A stretch of 64,000 bases of DNA from Lentisphaerae bacterium ADurb.Bin082 (lineage in GTDB: Bacteria > Verrucomicrobiota > Lentisphaeria > Oligosphaerales > Oligosphaeraceae), in NCBI GenBank assembly GCA_002070945.1, contig MWEG01000107.1:1-64000 (forward strand), read 5' to 3'. The notes below the pieces were generated by a model that made no database searches, was not told where the DNA came from, and saw only the letters and a list, made by a program, of their open reading frames with translations. The position numbers were made by a program, and so were the translations under genes. Below are positions 35,839 through 44,681 of this stretch, in pieces; the first letter of the stretch is position 1, and every line of letters begins with the position of its first letter.

Positions 35839-35959
35839 TGGACAGTGGACAATGGACGTTAGTGGACTTTAGTGGACATCAGTAGACGATGGACGATGGA
35901 CGTTAGTGGACTTTAGTGGAGAGTGGACGTGGACGTTAGTGGACTTTAGTGGACGGTGG
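35838..35959 (+). repeat. TGGAC element, copy C
   Basis: It begins at the stop codon of the esterase gene and shows the full order GTGGACAGTGGACAATGGAC, AGTAGACGATGGAC, GAGAGTGGACGTGGAC, ending GTGGACGGTGG. This copy is the most regular, with GTTAGTGGACTTTAGTGGAC repeated. Confidence 0.9.
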
Positions 35960-35985
35960 AGCAAAGACAGGAGAGGCCGTTTGAA

Positions 35986-36084
35986 TTATATATGGCAGGC
36001 TGAAGCTCCAACCAACATCAGGCGTCCATGCAAGGATTGCACGGCATTAGCGACGAGGGCAAGTATTTCCTCGGCTGGCGTCAT
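35986..36084 (-). pseudogene. Truncated AbiEii-type nucleotidyltransferase (toxin) stub
   Basis: The ATG at 36084 overlaps the antitoxin stop codon as ATGA. The frame encodes only 32 residues (MTPAEEILALVANAVQSLHG, then RLMLVGASACHI) before a TAA. The LVGASA motif is where AbiEii-like nucleotidyltransferases begin their first conserved block (VGA/GxARD). The nucleotidyltransferase active site and everything beyond are missing; TGGAC element copy C lies directly past the stop. This is best read as the decayed toxin partner of the upstream antitoxin. Confidence 0.6.
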
Positions 36085-37055
36085 TTTTCCACCTCCAGGT
36101 ATATCCGCCTGACTTCCTCAGCCGCCTCGTGACAACGGCTGTCGTCCAGAACCATCAGCCCGGCATAGACCAGCAACCATGGAACAGCTTTCGCAAGTGT
36201 CCGGCTTTCAGGCCAAAAAGCCTTTATGACCTCAATATTCCCATTGGCGTCAGCGCGCCAGCGATTTCTGGCAATAACCTTGGCAATCCCGCCCTGGCGC
36301 CAGAACTGAAGGTTGGTGCTCTTCATCAAACCGGCCATGGCGGCAGCCGTTTCCCCAGCCGGCAACAGAACCCCGTCCGCCTCCCAATGCTCCATAGTTC
36401 CCTGGTAATGCTCGATGTCCAGGCGCGGCAAAAGAATCTCAGCATAATTCGCCGTCCACAAATCAATCATTCGAGCCTTGTTCCCCCAGCGGTAGCCCTT
36501 GTCCCACTTGAGCAGGTATTGACGCCCAATCGCTTCTTGGATGACATTGCTGACCGTGCCTAGGCTAACCCCGCTTTTCTTCGCTATCTCCCGGTAGGTC
36601 CATTGCAGGGCCGATGATTCAGTCAGCAACAAGAATAACACCTTCATCCCCTGCGGATTCCAGCATCGCCCAGGAGTCACACGACGAATCAAGGCGGCCG
36701 GACGTGGACAATTCTTGACGCATAACATGTTGCCGCCCAAGCGTAAATGCAAATTCCCGGCAGTGTCGGCGTAATTGACGCAAGCGCTGCTCAAACGATC
36801 CGCAACAGCAGGTGAAAAATACGGGGCTATCGCCAATACCTTCTTCTTGCCGTGCAACTCGCAGACCTCCACGACCTTCGCGGTTGCCAGCAAAGTCGCA
36901 TCCAGCACTTCAAGACAAACGCCTTCGCCAAAATTAAATCGCTCGGCAACACCAGCACGACTCCGCAGCCTTCGGGCTTTGGCTAAACCATGTTCACCCA
37001 GAAAGTCATTTATCCTTGACAGCACCACAGTCGCTAAATTTTGTTCTTTGTCCAT
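36081..37055 (-). CDS. AbiEi-type antitoxin / winged-helix regulator (type IV TA system)
   Basis: The 324-residue protein has a conserved N-terminal half ending in VNYADTAGNLHLRLG, characteristic of AbiEi-family antitoxins. A winged-helix segment follows (WTYREIAKKSGVSLGTVSNVIQEA), and the C-terminal domain has LVYAGLMVLDDSRCHEAAEEV. AbiEi proteins repress their own promoter and counteract AbiEii nucleotidyltransferases. Here the partner survives only as a 32-residue stub starting in the ATGA overlap, so the antitoxin is effectively solitary. It may persist as a regulator or as an anti-toxin against other copies. A TTGTTGAACAA palindrome lies ~21 bp upstream. Confidence 0.8.
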   Translation of the reverse strand: MDKEQNLATVVLSRINDFLGEHGLAKARRLRSRAGVAERFNFGEGVCLEVLDATLLATAKVVEVCELHGKKKVLAIAPYFSPAVADRLSSACVNYADTAGNLHLRLGGNMLCVKNCPRPAALIRRVTPGRCWNPQGMKVLFLLLTESSALQWTYREIAKKSGVSLGTVSNVIQEAIGRQYLLKWDKGYRWGNKARMIDLWTANYAEILLPRLDIEHYQGTMEHWEADGVLLPAGETAAAMAGLMKSTNLQFWRQGGIAKVIARNRWRADANGNIEVIKAFWPESRTLAKAVPWLLVYAGLMVLDDSRCHEAAEEVRRIYLEVEK

Positions 37056-37075
37056 AATATTAGTCCTGTTTGTTT

Positions 37076-37086
37076 TTGTTGAACAA
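37076..37086. promoter_or_regulatory. Candidate AbiEi operator
   Basis: TTGTT-G-AACAA is a perfect 11-bp palindrome just upstream of the antitoxin start. A TTGCAA hexamer lies a plausible -35 distance further upstream on the minus strand. AbiEi antitoxins are known to bind inverted repeats in their own promoters; the match here is inferred. Confidence 0.35.
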
Positions 37087-37333
37087 CACTAAAATAATGA
37101 ACATGAGCTAAATTGCAAGCCGTTCCATTAGCCAATTCCTCAGTTTGTCATAAAATTATGTAATGGATCGGTCTTCTGTAGTGCCTTTACAAGGCACCAG
37201 TTTTGGGGTACGTCTATCCCCAGGCTGAAGCCTGAGGTTAAGCATGGTTAAGCGCCTACGGCACAAGGAAGCATGACTGTAAGCATGATACAATTTTGCT
37301 GGCTGGAAGCCTGTGGAGGACACGTGTCGAAAG

Positions 37334-37459
37334 CTCCACTGTTCATTAAGGTCCACTTCAGTCCACGTCCACTCACCACTAATGTCCACTTCAGTCCACA
37401 GCCCATCGTCTACTGATGTCCATAAAAGTCCATTTCCGTCCATTGTCCACTGTCCACTC
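37334..37459 (-). repeat. TGGAC element, copy D (inverted)
   Basis: On the minus strand it reads AGTGGACAGTGGACAATGGAC, AGTAGACGATGGGCTGTGGA, GTGAGTGGACGTGGAC and so on, in the same order as copies A-C. Confidence 0.85.
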
Positions 37460-37591
37460 AAGCGCACTATCTGGGAAGCCTGGCTCTGAGGCTCACCGGA
37501 ACTCCGAGTATCAATGACTGACGCATTACAAAATTATCAATGTGCAACCAGTGTCGCTGGAAGGCGCGGACGAGGGGCGGTTTTCGGCTCC

Positions 37592-37633
37592 AAAAAAAAA
37601 GGCACCGCGCCGGCTTAATGCTGGCGCGGTGTC
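37592..37633 (-). terminator. Rho-independent terminator of the Cys-rich gene
   Basis: On the minus strand a CACCGCGCC / GGCGCGGTG stem with an 11-nt loop is followed after CC by nine T residues. It lies 55 bp past the stop codon of the Cys-rich repeat protein. Confidence 0.9.
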
Positions 37634-37688
37634 TTGCTGGGGCATCATTGCTTCGAAGTAGAAGCACGTGCCGTCGTGCGAGCCGGTT

Positions 37689-38186
37689 TTACTCGGCTTT
37701 TTCCGTGGCGTTGGCTTTCGGGCAGGCCGCCTTTTGGGCAGCGCAACCGGTCTTGTCACAGGCTTTCATGCCTTGGCCTTGGCCCAGGCCTTTTCCTTGG
37801 CCTTGGCCCAGGCCGCCTTTGCCTTTGCCTTTGCCTTTGCCTTGGCCCATGGCGCAAGTACCTTCGCCCTTGCAGGCTCCTTTGCCTTCGCCCATGGTGC
37901 AAGTGCCATCGGCCTTGCAGGGGCATTCTGCCTTGCAGGCGCCTTTGGCTTCGCCCATGGCGCAAGTGCCTTCTGCCCTAGGGCATTCTGCCTTGCAGGC
38001 TCCTTTGCCTTCGCCCATGGCGCAAGTGCCTTCTGCCCTAGGGCATTCTGCCTTGCAGGCGCCTTTGGCTTCGCCCATGGCGCAGTTGGCTTTGCGACAA
38101 GTCATCGTCGCTTCAGTCTGGCTCCAAGCCAATCCAGCGGCCATTGTCAGAGCCATCGCCATCAGTAATGACATAGTTTTTTTCAT
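37689..38186 (-). CDS. Secreted Cys-rich repeat protein with Gly-Lys-Gln tail
   Basis: The 165-residue protein has a signal peptide (MKKTMSLLMAMALTMAAGLAWS, likely cut before QTEA). The mature part has tandem ~20-residue units of the form CPRAEGTCAMGEAKGACKAE, each with four Cys per period and one Met. A low-complexity GKGKGKGGLGQGQGKGLGQG block follows, then a final Cys-containing tail. In total 17 Cys are present. The repeat is encoded by near-identical 60-bp DNA units. The gene has a purine-rich ribosome binding site and a strong terminator, so it is a real transcription unit. The pattern suggests a periplasmic or surface metal-binding or disulphide-linked protein; I know no named family. 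Confidence 0.75.
   Translation of the reverse strand: MKKTMSLLMAMALTMAAGLAWSQTEATMTCRKANCAMGEAKGACKAECPRAEGTCAMGEGKGACKAECPRAEGTCAMGEAKGACKAECPCKADGTCTMGEGKGACKGEGTCAMGQGKGKGKGKGGLGQGQGKGLGQGQGMKACDKTGCAAQKAACPKANATEKAE
37861..38100 (-). repeat. 60-bp coding tandem repeat inside the Cys-rich gene
   Basis: Three full 60-bp units (37921-37980, 37981-38040, 38041-38100) are nearly identical, differing mainly at GGCGCC/GGCTCC and TGGCTT/TGCCTT. A diverged fourth unit with a 3-bp insertion precedes them. The period is a multiple of three, so the reading frame is kept and unit number can change without frameshift. Confidence 0.9.
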
Positions 38187-38520
38187 GGTGTCTCTTTCTT
38201 TCTTCCAATTATTTTGCTTCCCGACTATTAGCCACGCGGGAATCTGTGGGTGTTCACACGAACGGATGCACCAAGTAAGACCACGTTGCTATAAGACAGT
38301 TCCCGAGAAAAGACAGTTTTTCAAAAAGCGTCAAAAAGAATTTTTCAGGACGTTGGTAGGCATTTGTGGTCGTCAGGGCGGAGCAATAGTCTGTCTTTCC
38401 GGCGGCATCTGGCGTTGCTTTTTTTCTGGAATAGGTTATTGTGTCAGACTATTACCAAAAAGAGTCGGGATATGTTTTTCCGTCTTGGTTGCCGTACATC
38501 CATTAGGGGTTTGACTTGCC
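38187..38520. other. Divergent promoter region
   Basis: This 334-bp stretch separates the minus-strand Cys-rich gene from the plus-strand helicase gene and must hold both promoters. ACTGTCTT occurs twice on the minus strand ahead of the Cys-rich gene. No gene or dispersed repeat is seen. Confidence 0.5.
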
Positions 38521-41500
38521 ATGACCATGACCATGTCCGAAGCAGAGTCTGCGCAGAAAACATCTTTGGTATCCGAGGGTCTGGAGGGCGTTGCCGATGT
38601 CCAGGCTGAGACATTGTTGCTGCCGTGCGTCAATCTCGCCTTGCAGCAGAATGGCCTTAGCCTGGTGCAGGGCTTGAGGCTGCGCAACAACGGCGCTGTC
38701 GACCTCGTCAGCCTGGAAGGCGTGTTCACTTCGGAACCGGGATTTACGCAGCCTTGCACCGTGCATGCGGAACGCCTTGACGCCGGGACGGAGATTGCAT
38801 TCGGCAAGATTGACATCAAGCTCGATTTCGATTTTTTGGCGGCGGTTACGGACCTAGTCAAGGGCCGGCTAGTGTTTGAATTGCGCGCTGACGGGCAGAC
38901 GTTGCTGCGGCAGGAGTACGCGGTTGATGTCTTGGCGCCAGACCAGTGGCTTGGCCTGCACGTCATGCCCGAGTTGCTGGCGGCGTTCGTGACTCCGAAT
39001 CTTGAGACCGTGAGTTTTCTGCAAGGGCAGGCTGCCGCCGAGCTGGAGAAGACGACTGGATCGTCCGCAATGATTGGCTACCAGCGCCATGACCGCAAGG
39101 ACGCCTATGAGTTGTGCCGGGCTATCTACCGCGCCGTGCAGCAGTGGGGGGTCAACTATTCCAGATCCCTTGCGCTCTTCGGGACGCCAGGGCAGAAAGT
39201 GCGCTTTGCCGACACGATCTATACCTATAAACTGGGTTCCTGCCTGGACTTGACCCTCCTGTTCGCGTCGGTCATGGAAAGCGCTCGCCTCAATCCGGTC
39301 ATTATGCTGGAAAAGGGACATGCGTACATCGGCTGTCATCTCAAGGACTACTATTTCCCGGATGTGCCGATGGATGACTTGCAGACCGTCCGAAAACTGG
39401 TTGAACTGGATGAATTCCTGGTTTTCGAGACGACGCTGGCCACGAGCGACGCCAGCTTTGCCGCAGCCGAAGAATCGGCGCGCAGCAATTTGCTCGGCGA
39501 AGACGAGTTCTACTGTGCAATCGACATCCTGCGCGCCCGCCATAGCGGCGTCTATGCTTTGCCGTTGCGCAAGAGCGCCGGCGGCCTGGAGTTGGCGCCG
39601 TTGGCAGGGCGCAAGATTGGTGCGACAGAGGGCGAGGCCGAGCGGCAGCTGCGCCCTGAGGTCGGGCTGGCGCCGACATCGTCTACGACTGCGCTGCCAC
39701 CGGCGGCGCGCGTGTTGCGCTGGCAACAGAAGCTGCTGGACCTCTCGCTGCGCAATCGGCTGCTGAATGTGCGTGATACGCGCCTGGTTATTCCCATTAC
39801 CTGTTCGGACATCGCGTTGCTGGAAGACCAAGTCGCGGCTGACGTGCCGTTGACTCTCAACGCCCTGGAAAACTTGCTGAGCGAGAAGGACGTCCTTGAG
39901 CTGGCAGAACGCCGCAGCGAGCAGGTTGGCGGCCAGACCCGCCAGCTGCTGGCCAGCGAACTGCAGCAAAAGCGGCTGTGGAGTCCGCTGTCAGCCGCAG
40001 ACCTGAAGCGACGGCTGGTCCAGCTCTACCGGCAGTACCGACTCGACCTGGAGGAGGGCGGCGTCAACACCATTTATCTGACCCTGGGAATGCTGGAATG
40101 GAAAGTCACTGAGCGCGACAGCAAGTCCTACTTTGCCCCGATTCTGCTGCTACCCGTGCAGATCATACGTAGGTCGCTGGCTGAAGGGGTCACTATTGCC
40201 CGCGTTGACGAGGACGCTGTCATCAACGTGACGCTGCTTGAATTGCTGCGTCGTGAGCATCGGCTGGAAATCCCGGCCCTGGAGCCGCTGCCGACCGACA
40301 GCCAGGGCGTTGATGTGCCAAAGGTGATGCAGATTATGCGACACGCTGTCCGCGACCTGAAAGGCTGGGAAGTGCGGGAGGAAGTGCGCCTGGGATGTTT
40401 TTCCTTTACTAAGTTCATCATGTGGAACGACTTGAACAGTCAGCTCGAATCCTTGCGCCAGCATTCGCTGGTCAATCACCTGATTGAAGGCGGCGGTCAG
40501 TATGACGACGGGGTCGAGGTGTTCCCGGGCGCGGAAATCGGCCGCCATCTTGACTTGCAGAACCTGTTTTGCCCGCGCAACGCTGACTCCTCGCAGCTGA
40601 CGGCAGTGAAGTACTCTGAATTGGGCAAGACGTTTGTCCTGCATGGGCCGCCAGGAACAGGCAAGTCGCAGACGATTACGAACATCATCGCGCATAACCT
40701 GGCGCTGGGGCGGCGCGTCCTGTTCGTCTCCGAAAAGAAGGCCGCTTTGGACGTCGTGCATCGCCGCTTGAGCGATGTTGGCCTGAAGCCATTCTGCCTG
40801 GAGCTGCATTCCAACAAGTCTGGCAAGAAGGACGTCTTGGAGCAATTCGCTGAAGCCCTGGCAGTAGCGGACAGCGCGGTGCCGGGGGCGTGGGCGGAGA
40901 CAGCAGACCGGCTCATGACGCTGCGAGCCGAACTGAACGTTTATGTCGAAGCGCTGCATGTCACCTATCCCAATGGCTTTTCCCCGTATGACTGCTTTTC
41001 TCTGCTGCTGGGTCGGGAAACTCCGGTCGGCCAGGACTTGGTCGCCATTGACTGCTTGCGCCATGCGTCGACAGACTTGACCCGGCTGCGGGCGTACGTG
41101 GCTGACTTGGCGCAAGCATTCGCCAGCCTTGAACCAGAGCGACGACAAGCCCTGGCGCCAATCACCTTGACGGAATGGACCCCGACGGCAGAGCGTGAGC
41201 TGACGGCAAAGACGACAGCACTGAAAAACGCCGCGGAACAGCTGCTGAACTTGTTGCGCGAACAGCAGGCGTCGCTGGGGCTGGACAGCGAGGGCGACTC
41301 GCTGGACCGGGTGGCGGCCATCGTCGAACTGGCGAAAGCGCTTCCGACCCTAGGGAACATCCCGGTCGAGTTCTTGCAGCCGGAGGTTTTGCGGCACCTT
41401 CCCTTTTTGCGGGCAGCTGCACGTGACGCCCTGGCTCAGCAGGACGCTGCTGCGCAGCTGGTCGGCTTTCGCCTAGACGTCGCAGAGGAACTGGATTATC

Positions 41501-44430
41501 CGTCGCTGCGGCGCCGGATAGAGGAGAATCAGCAGCGCTCCGCGCTAGTGCGCTGGTGGCGGAATCGCAGCCTGCGAGGCGAATTGTCGTCGTTGAAGAA
41601 GCTCGGCGCTGGGAAGCTGACTATGGCTGAGCTGACTGGGTCGCTGGATGCCTTGGAGGGCTATGCCACTCGCCAGGCCGAGCAACGCCGGAATGCATCT
41701 GTTGTCGCGTCGCTCCTGCAAGAACACTGGCGTGACGGGCAGCCGGATTGGCCGGCGGTGGACGCCAACCTCGCCGCCGCTGCAACGTTGCAGGCAAAAG
41801 TGGCGGCGTGCTGCTGCGGCAAGGTCGAAGAGCAGGAGCAGGCCATGGCTAAACTGGCGACGATTATGCCGGATGCGGCTACTGCCCTGGCTGTCGGCAG
41901 CGCTATGCACCAGGGGCTGACTGAATTGACTCAAGCCTGGTCCGACTTCCAGGCCCGGAAGCAGGAGCTCATTCAGGCATTTGGCGGCGTTGGGCTGGAG
42001 AATGCCAGCATCGCCGTTGTCCGTACGGCTGGCGAACAGATTCTGGCGGCTGTCGGCGATTTGCGGCGGTATTGCATCTGGCGGCAACAGCGCACTGATC
42101 CAGCCGCCGCCCAGATTCCCGGGCTGCTGGCGCGCCTGGAAGCCGGCGAATTGGCGCCCGGCGAACTCGCGGAGGCCTTTGAAACTGCATACGTCCATGA
42201 AATGCTGACGCAAATCCTGGAGCAGACGCCGGTGCTGGCCAGCTTCATCGGCGTCCATCAAGAGGAGCGGATTCGGAATTTCTGCGCTTTGGACAACCGC
42301 CTGATGGCATTGTCCAGGGAGGTCGTGTTTGCCCGCCTGGCCGCTCGTTTGCCTGGCCGCCGGACCGGGCCATGTCCGTCGGGCACGGAACTCGGCCTGT
42401 TGCAGCGGGAATGCAGCAAAAAGACGCGCCACAAGCCAGTACGGCAGCTGCTGGCGGAGATTCCGACCTTGGCGGCCAGCCTGAAGCCGTGTTTCCTGAT
42501 GAGTCCGTTGTCAGTGGCGCAGTATTTGCCGCCTGAGGGCGCCTCGTTTGACTTAGTTGTCTTTGACGAGGCTTCGCAGATTCCGGTTTGGGACGCGATT
42601 GGCGCCGTAGCGCGCGGTCGGCAGCTCATCGTTGTCGGAGACCCGAAGCAGATGCCGCCGACCAGCTTTTTCCAGAAGAGCGGCGAGACCGAGGCGGAGC
42701 AGGAAGGCATGACGGAGGTGGTGGAAGACCTGGAGAGCATCTTGGACGAGTGCCTTGGCGCTGGTGTGCATTCGGCGTATCTGAACTGGCATTACCGCAG
42801 CCGGCATGAGTCGCTGATAGCATTCAGCAATCACTATTATTATGACGACCGTTTGTACACGTTTCCGGCTGCCTGCGACCGAGAACACCTCGGGGTGCGC
42901 CTGGAGTTCGTAGAAGGCGGCGTCTATGACCGGAGAGCGACCAGGACGAACCGTCTGGAAGCCGAGCGCCTGGTTGACTGCGTCTTTGCCCGCCTGGCCA
43001 ATCCGGCGCTGTGCAACAAGAGCATGGGCGTGGTGACGTTCAGCTTGGCGCAGAAAGATTTGATCGAGGACTTGGTGGAAGAACGCCGTTCTGGGCATCC
43101 GGAGTTCGAGGTCTTGTTCAGCGATTCCCGCGAAGAGCCTTTTTTCGTCAAGAACCTGGAGAATGTCCAAGGCGACGAGCGCGATGTAATTCTCTTTTCC
43201 GTGGGCTATGCGCCAGATTCCGAAGGCAAGTTTTCCATGAATTTCGGTCCATTGAACATGGCAGGCGGGGAGCGGCGTTTAAACGTAGCGATCACCCGAG
43301 CCAAGGAGCAGGTGCTGCTGTTCTCCTCTATCAAGGGCTATCAGATCGACTTGAACCGCACTGGCGCCGTCGGCGCCGCGCATCTGAAATTTTTCTTGGA
43401 CTATGCAGAGAAGGGCTTGCAGATCAGCGGCACGTCTGCCCTGTCGTCGGTCAGGCCTAGCCATGACGGTTTGATCGATTCCATCGCCGGATTTTTGGAG
43501 GGCGAGGGTCATCGTGTGAAACGCCATGTCGGCAGCTCGGGATTCAAGATCGACCTGGCCGTGCTTCATCCGCAGCGCACCGATGAATACCTGCTTGGCA
43601 TTGAGTGTGATGGCGTCGCGTATGCCCGGCAGTTGACAGTGCGGGATCGCGACCACCAGCGCACCTCCGTGCTCAAGGGCCTGGGCTGGCGCATGTACAG
43701 GGTATGGATCGTGGATTGGGCTCTGGACGGCGACCGCGCCCGCCAGCATTTGCGGGAAGCCGTTGACGCCGCTATCCGTAACCTCCCGGAAGAGCCGCCG
43801 CCAGCCATCACGTCAGTGCCGCCCCCCTTGCCGTCTGCCGCTGCCAAGTCAGCGCCAGCAGAGCCGCCCCCCTTGCCGCTCGTCGCTGAACCTGAGCCAA
43901 CCGCGCCGTCGTTTCCTGTTTATGAACCCTGGCAGTACCGCGAGCATGTTTTCCAGGAGACCTTCTATGACCCGCGTGGGGAAGAGCTGATCAGTCGCCA
44001 GATTAACGACATGATTGCCCAGGAAGCACCTGTTTTCGAACGACTTATTATCGATCGGATTACTAGAGCCTGGGGATTTAAGCGGAGCGGCGACAGGATT
44101 CTGGGCATCATTAAGAAATGCCTGCCGAAAAATGCTAACGTCACTGCGTGCCGCAAAGAACGTGTCTTCTGGCGGTCGGACCAAGACCCCGACGCCTATC
44201 GCGAGTTCCGCACACCGGCTGACGACGACAGCCGACGACCCATGAACCTGATCCCGCCGCAGGAAATTGCCAACGCCATGGAGCAAATCCTCCGCGACTT
44301 CCATTCCTGCGAAGTTGATGTACTCTATCGCGAAACCGTGCGGCTGTTCGGATTCAGCAGCGTCAGCGCTGCTATGCGCCCGAGCCTGGAGCAGGCGTTG
44401 AAAGTCTTGCAGAAAACAGGACGAGTCTGA
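38521..44430 (+). CDS. DUF4011-SF1 helicase-Vsr-like nuclease-DUF3320 protein (putative defence effector)
   Basis: The 1969-residue protein reads in order as follows. A transglutaminase-like segment (SCLDLTLLFASVMESA, C241, with KGHAY near H266). A DUF4011 block from ~400 (RWQQKLLDLSLRNRLLNVRD). An SF1 helicase with Walker A HGPPGTGKSQT (~707-716), Walker B VFDEAS (~1345), motif III GDPKQMPPTSF (~1373) and motif VI NVAITRAKEQ (~1588). A Vsr/MTES_1575-type endonuclease with FKIDLAVLHP and GIECDG (~1675-1697). A C-terminal DUF3320-like winged-helix region (~1815-1965). This single-gene architecture is known from candidate and tested anti-phage defence sets; DNA unwinding coupled to cleavage is the inferred activity. 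It stands alone between repeat-rich gaps. All key motifs appear intact. Confidence 0.88.
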   Translation: MTMTMSEAESAQKTSLVSEGLEGVADVQAETLLLPCVNLALQQNGLSLVQGLRLRNNGAVDLVSLEGVFTSEPGFTQPCTVHAERLDAGTEIAFGKIDIKLDFDFLAAVTDLVKGRLVFELRADGQTLLRQEYAVDVLAPDQWLGLHVMPELLAAFVTPNLETVSFLQGQAAAELEKTTGSSAMIGYQRHDRKDAYELCRAIYRAVQQWGVNYSRSLALFGTPGQKVRFADTIYTYKLGSCLDLTLLFASVMESARLNPVIMLEKGHAYIGCHLKDYYFPDVPMDDLQTVRKLVELDEFLVFETTLATSDASFAAAEESARSNLLGEDEFYCAIDILRARHSGVYALPLRKSAGGLELAPLAGRKIGATEGEAERQLRPEVGLAPTSSTTALPPAARVLRWQQKLLDLSLRNRLLNVRDTRLVIPITCSDIALLEDQVAADVPLTLNALENLLSEKDVLELAERRSEQVGGQTRQLLASELQQKRLWSPLSAADLKRRLVQLYRQYRLDLEEGGVNTIYLTLGMLEWKVTERDSKSYFAPILLLPVQIIRRSLAEGVTIARVDEDAVINVTLLELLRREHRLEIPALEPLPTDSQGVDVPKVMQIMRHAVRDLKGWEVREEVRLGCFSFTKFIMWNDLNSQLESLRQHSLVNHLIEGGGQYDDGVEVFPGAEIGRHLDLQNLFCPRNADSSQLTAVKYSELGKTFVLHGPPGTGKSQTITNIIAHNLALGRRVLFVSEKKAALDVVHRRLSDVGLKPFCLELHSNKSGKKDVLEQFAEALAVADSAVPGAWAETADRLMTLRAELNVYVEALHVTYPNGFSPYDCFSLLLGRETPVGQDLVAIDCLRHASTDLTRLRAYVADLAQAFASLEPERRQALAPITLTEWTPTAERELTAKTTALKNAAEQLLNLLREQQASLGLDSEGDSLDRVAAIVELAKALPTLGNIPVEFLQPEVLRHLPFLRAAARDALAQQDAAAQLVGFRLDVAEELDYPSLRRRIEENQQRSALVRWWRNRSLRGELSSLKKLGAGKLTMAELTGSLDALEGYATRQAEQRRNASVVASLLQEHWRDGQPDWPAVDANLAAAATLQAKVAACCCGKVEEQEQAMAKLATIMPDAATALAVGSAMHQGLTELTQAWSDFQARKQELIQAFGGVGLENASIAVVRTAGEQILAAVGDLRRYCIWRQQRTDPAAAQIPGLLARLEAGELAPGELAEAFETAYVHEMLTQILEQTPVLASFIGVHQEERIRNFCALDNRLMALSREVVFARLAARLPGRRTGPCPSGTELGLLQRECSKKTRHKPVRQLLAEIPTLAASLKPCFLMSPLSVAQYLPPEGASFDLVVFDEASQIPVWDAIGAVARGRQLIVVGDPKQMPPTSFFQKSGETEAEQEGMTEVVEDLESILDECLGAGVHSAYLNWHYRSRHESLIAFSNHYYYDDRLYTFPAACDREHLGVRLEFVEGGVYDRRATRTNRLEAERLVDCVFARLANPALCNKSMGVVTFSLAQKDLIEDLVEERRSGHPEFEVLFSDSREEPFFVKNLENVQGDERDVILFSVGYAPDSEGKFSMNFGPLNMAGGERRLNVAITRAKEQVLLFSSIKGYQIDLNRTGAVGAAHLKFFLDYAEKGLQISGTSALSSVRPSHDGLIDSIAGFLEGEGHRVKRHVGSSGFKIDLAVLHPQRTDEYLLGIECDGVAYARQLTVRDRDHQRTSVLKGLGWRMYRVWIVDWALDGDRARQHLREAVDAAIRNLPEEPPPAITSVPPPLPSAAAKSAPAEPPPLPLVAEPEPTAPSFPVYEPWQYREHVFQETFYDPRGEELISRQINDMIAQEAPVFERLIIDRITRAWGFKRSGDRILGIIKKCLPKNANVTACRKERVFWRSDQDPDAYREFRTPADDDSRRPMNLIPPQEIANAMEQILRDFHSCEVDVLYRETVRLFGFSSVSAAMRPSLEQALKVLQKTGRV

Positions 44431-44434
44431 GACG

Positions 44435-44534
<100 letters not shown>

Positions 44535-44552
44535 TAGGGGTGTTTGGTCTAC

Positions 44553-44606
44553 ATGCGGCAGCCTGAAGGCTGTACTACCTACTGCAAGCTGAAGCTGAAC
44601 TACGTG
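44553..44606 (+). repeat. GCAGCCTGAAGGCTGTACTAC element
   Basis: GCGGCAGCCTGAAGGCTGTA then CTACCTACTGCAAGCTGAAG and CTGAACTACGTGC. The same sequence with few changes lies at 56515-56613. The rest of this 251-bp gap, up to the next gene end at 44682, is a run of CGTCCAC-type units (44630-44672). Confidence 0.8.
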
Positions 44607-44681
44607 CGACTGCGTACGGCAGCCGCTGTCCACACCGTCCGCCGCGTCCACTGCGTCCACAATGTCCACAGTCGGGCGTGG

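Larger units (their letters stand above)
37056..37688. other. Gap between the AbiEi gene and the Cys-rich gene
   Basis: It holds the AbiEi promoter region, an inverted repeat GTGCCTT-TAC-AAGGCAC (37181-37197), copies of an AGGCTGAAGCCTG motif (about 37212-37232 and 37303-37316), TGGAC element copy D and the terminator of the Cys-rich gene. No gene is supported. Confidence 0.65.

Noticed and set aside
35838-35959. TGGAC arrays considered as a CRISPR array or as short genes (WTLVDFSG-type peptides)
   Set aside because: Units are only about 10-13 bp, without unique spacers, no cas genes are near, and stop codons interrupt each frame differently in each copy.
37540-38514. A 324-codon plus-strand frame across the Cys-rich gene
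   Set aside because: Its product is PWPWPRP/ALPSPMAQVPSAL-type low complexity caused by the repeats of the opposite gene. The minus-strand gene has a signal peptide, ribosome binding site and terminator.
40150-41148. A 332-codon minus-strand frame inside the helicase gene
   Set aside because: It is antisense to the helicase core, whose motifs are intact.
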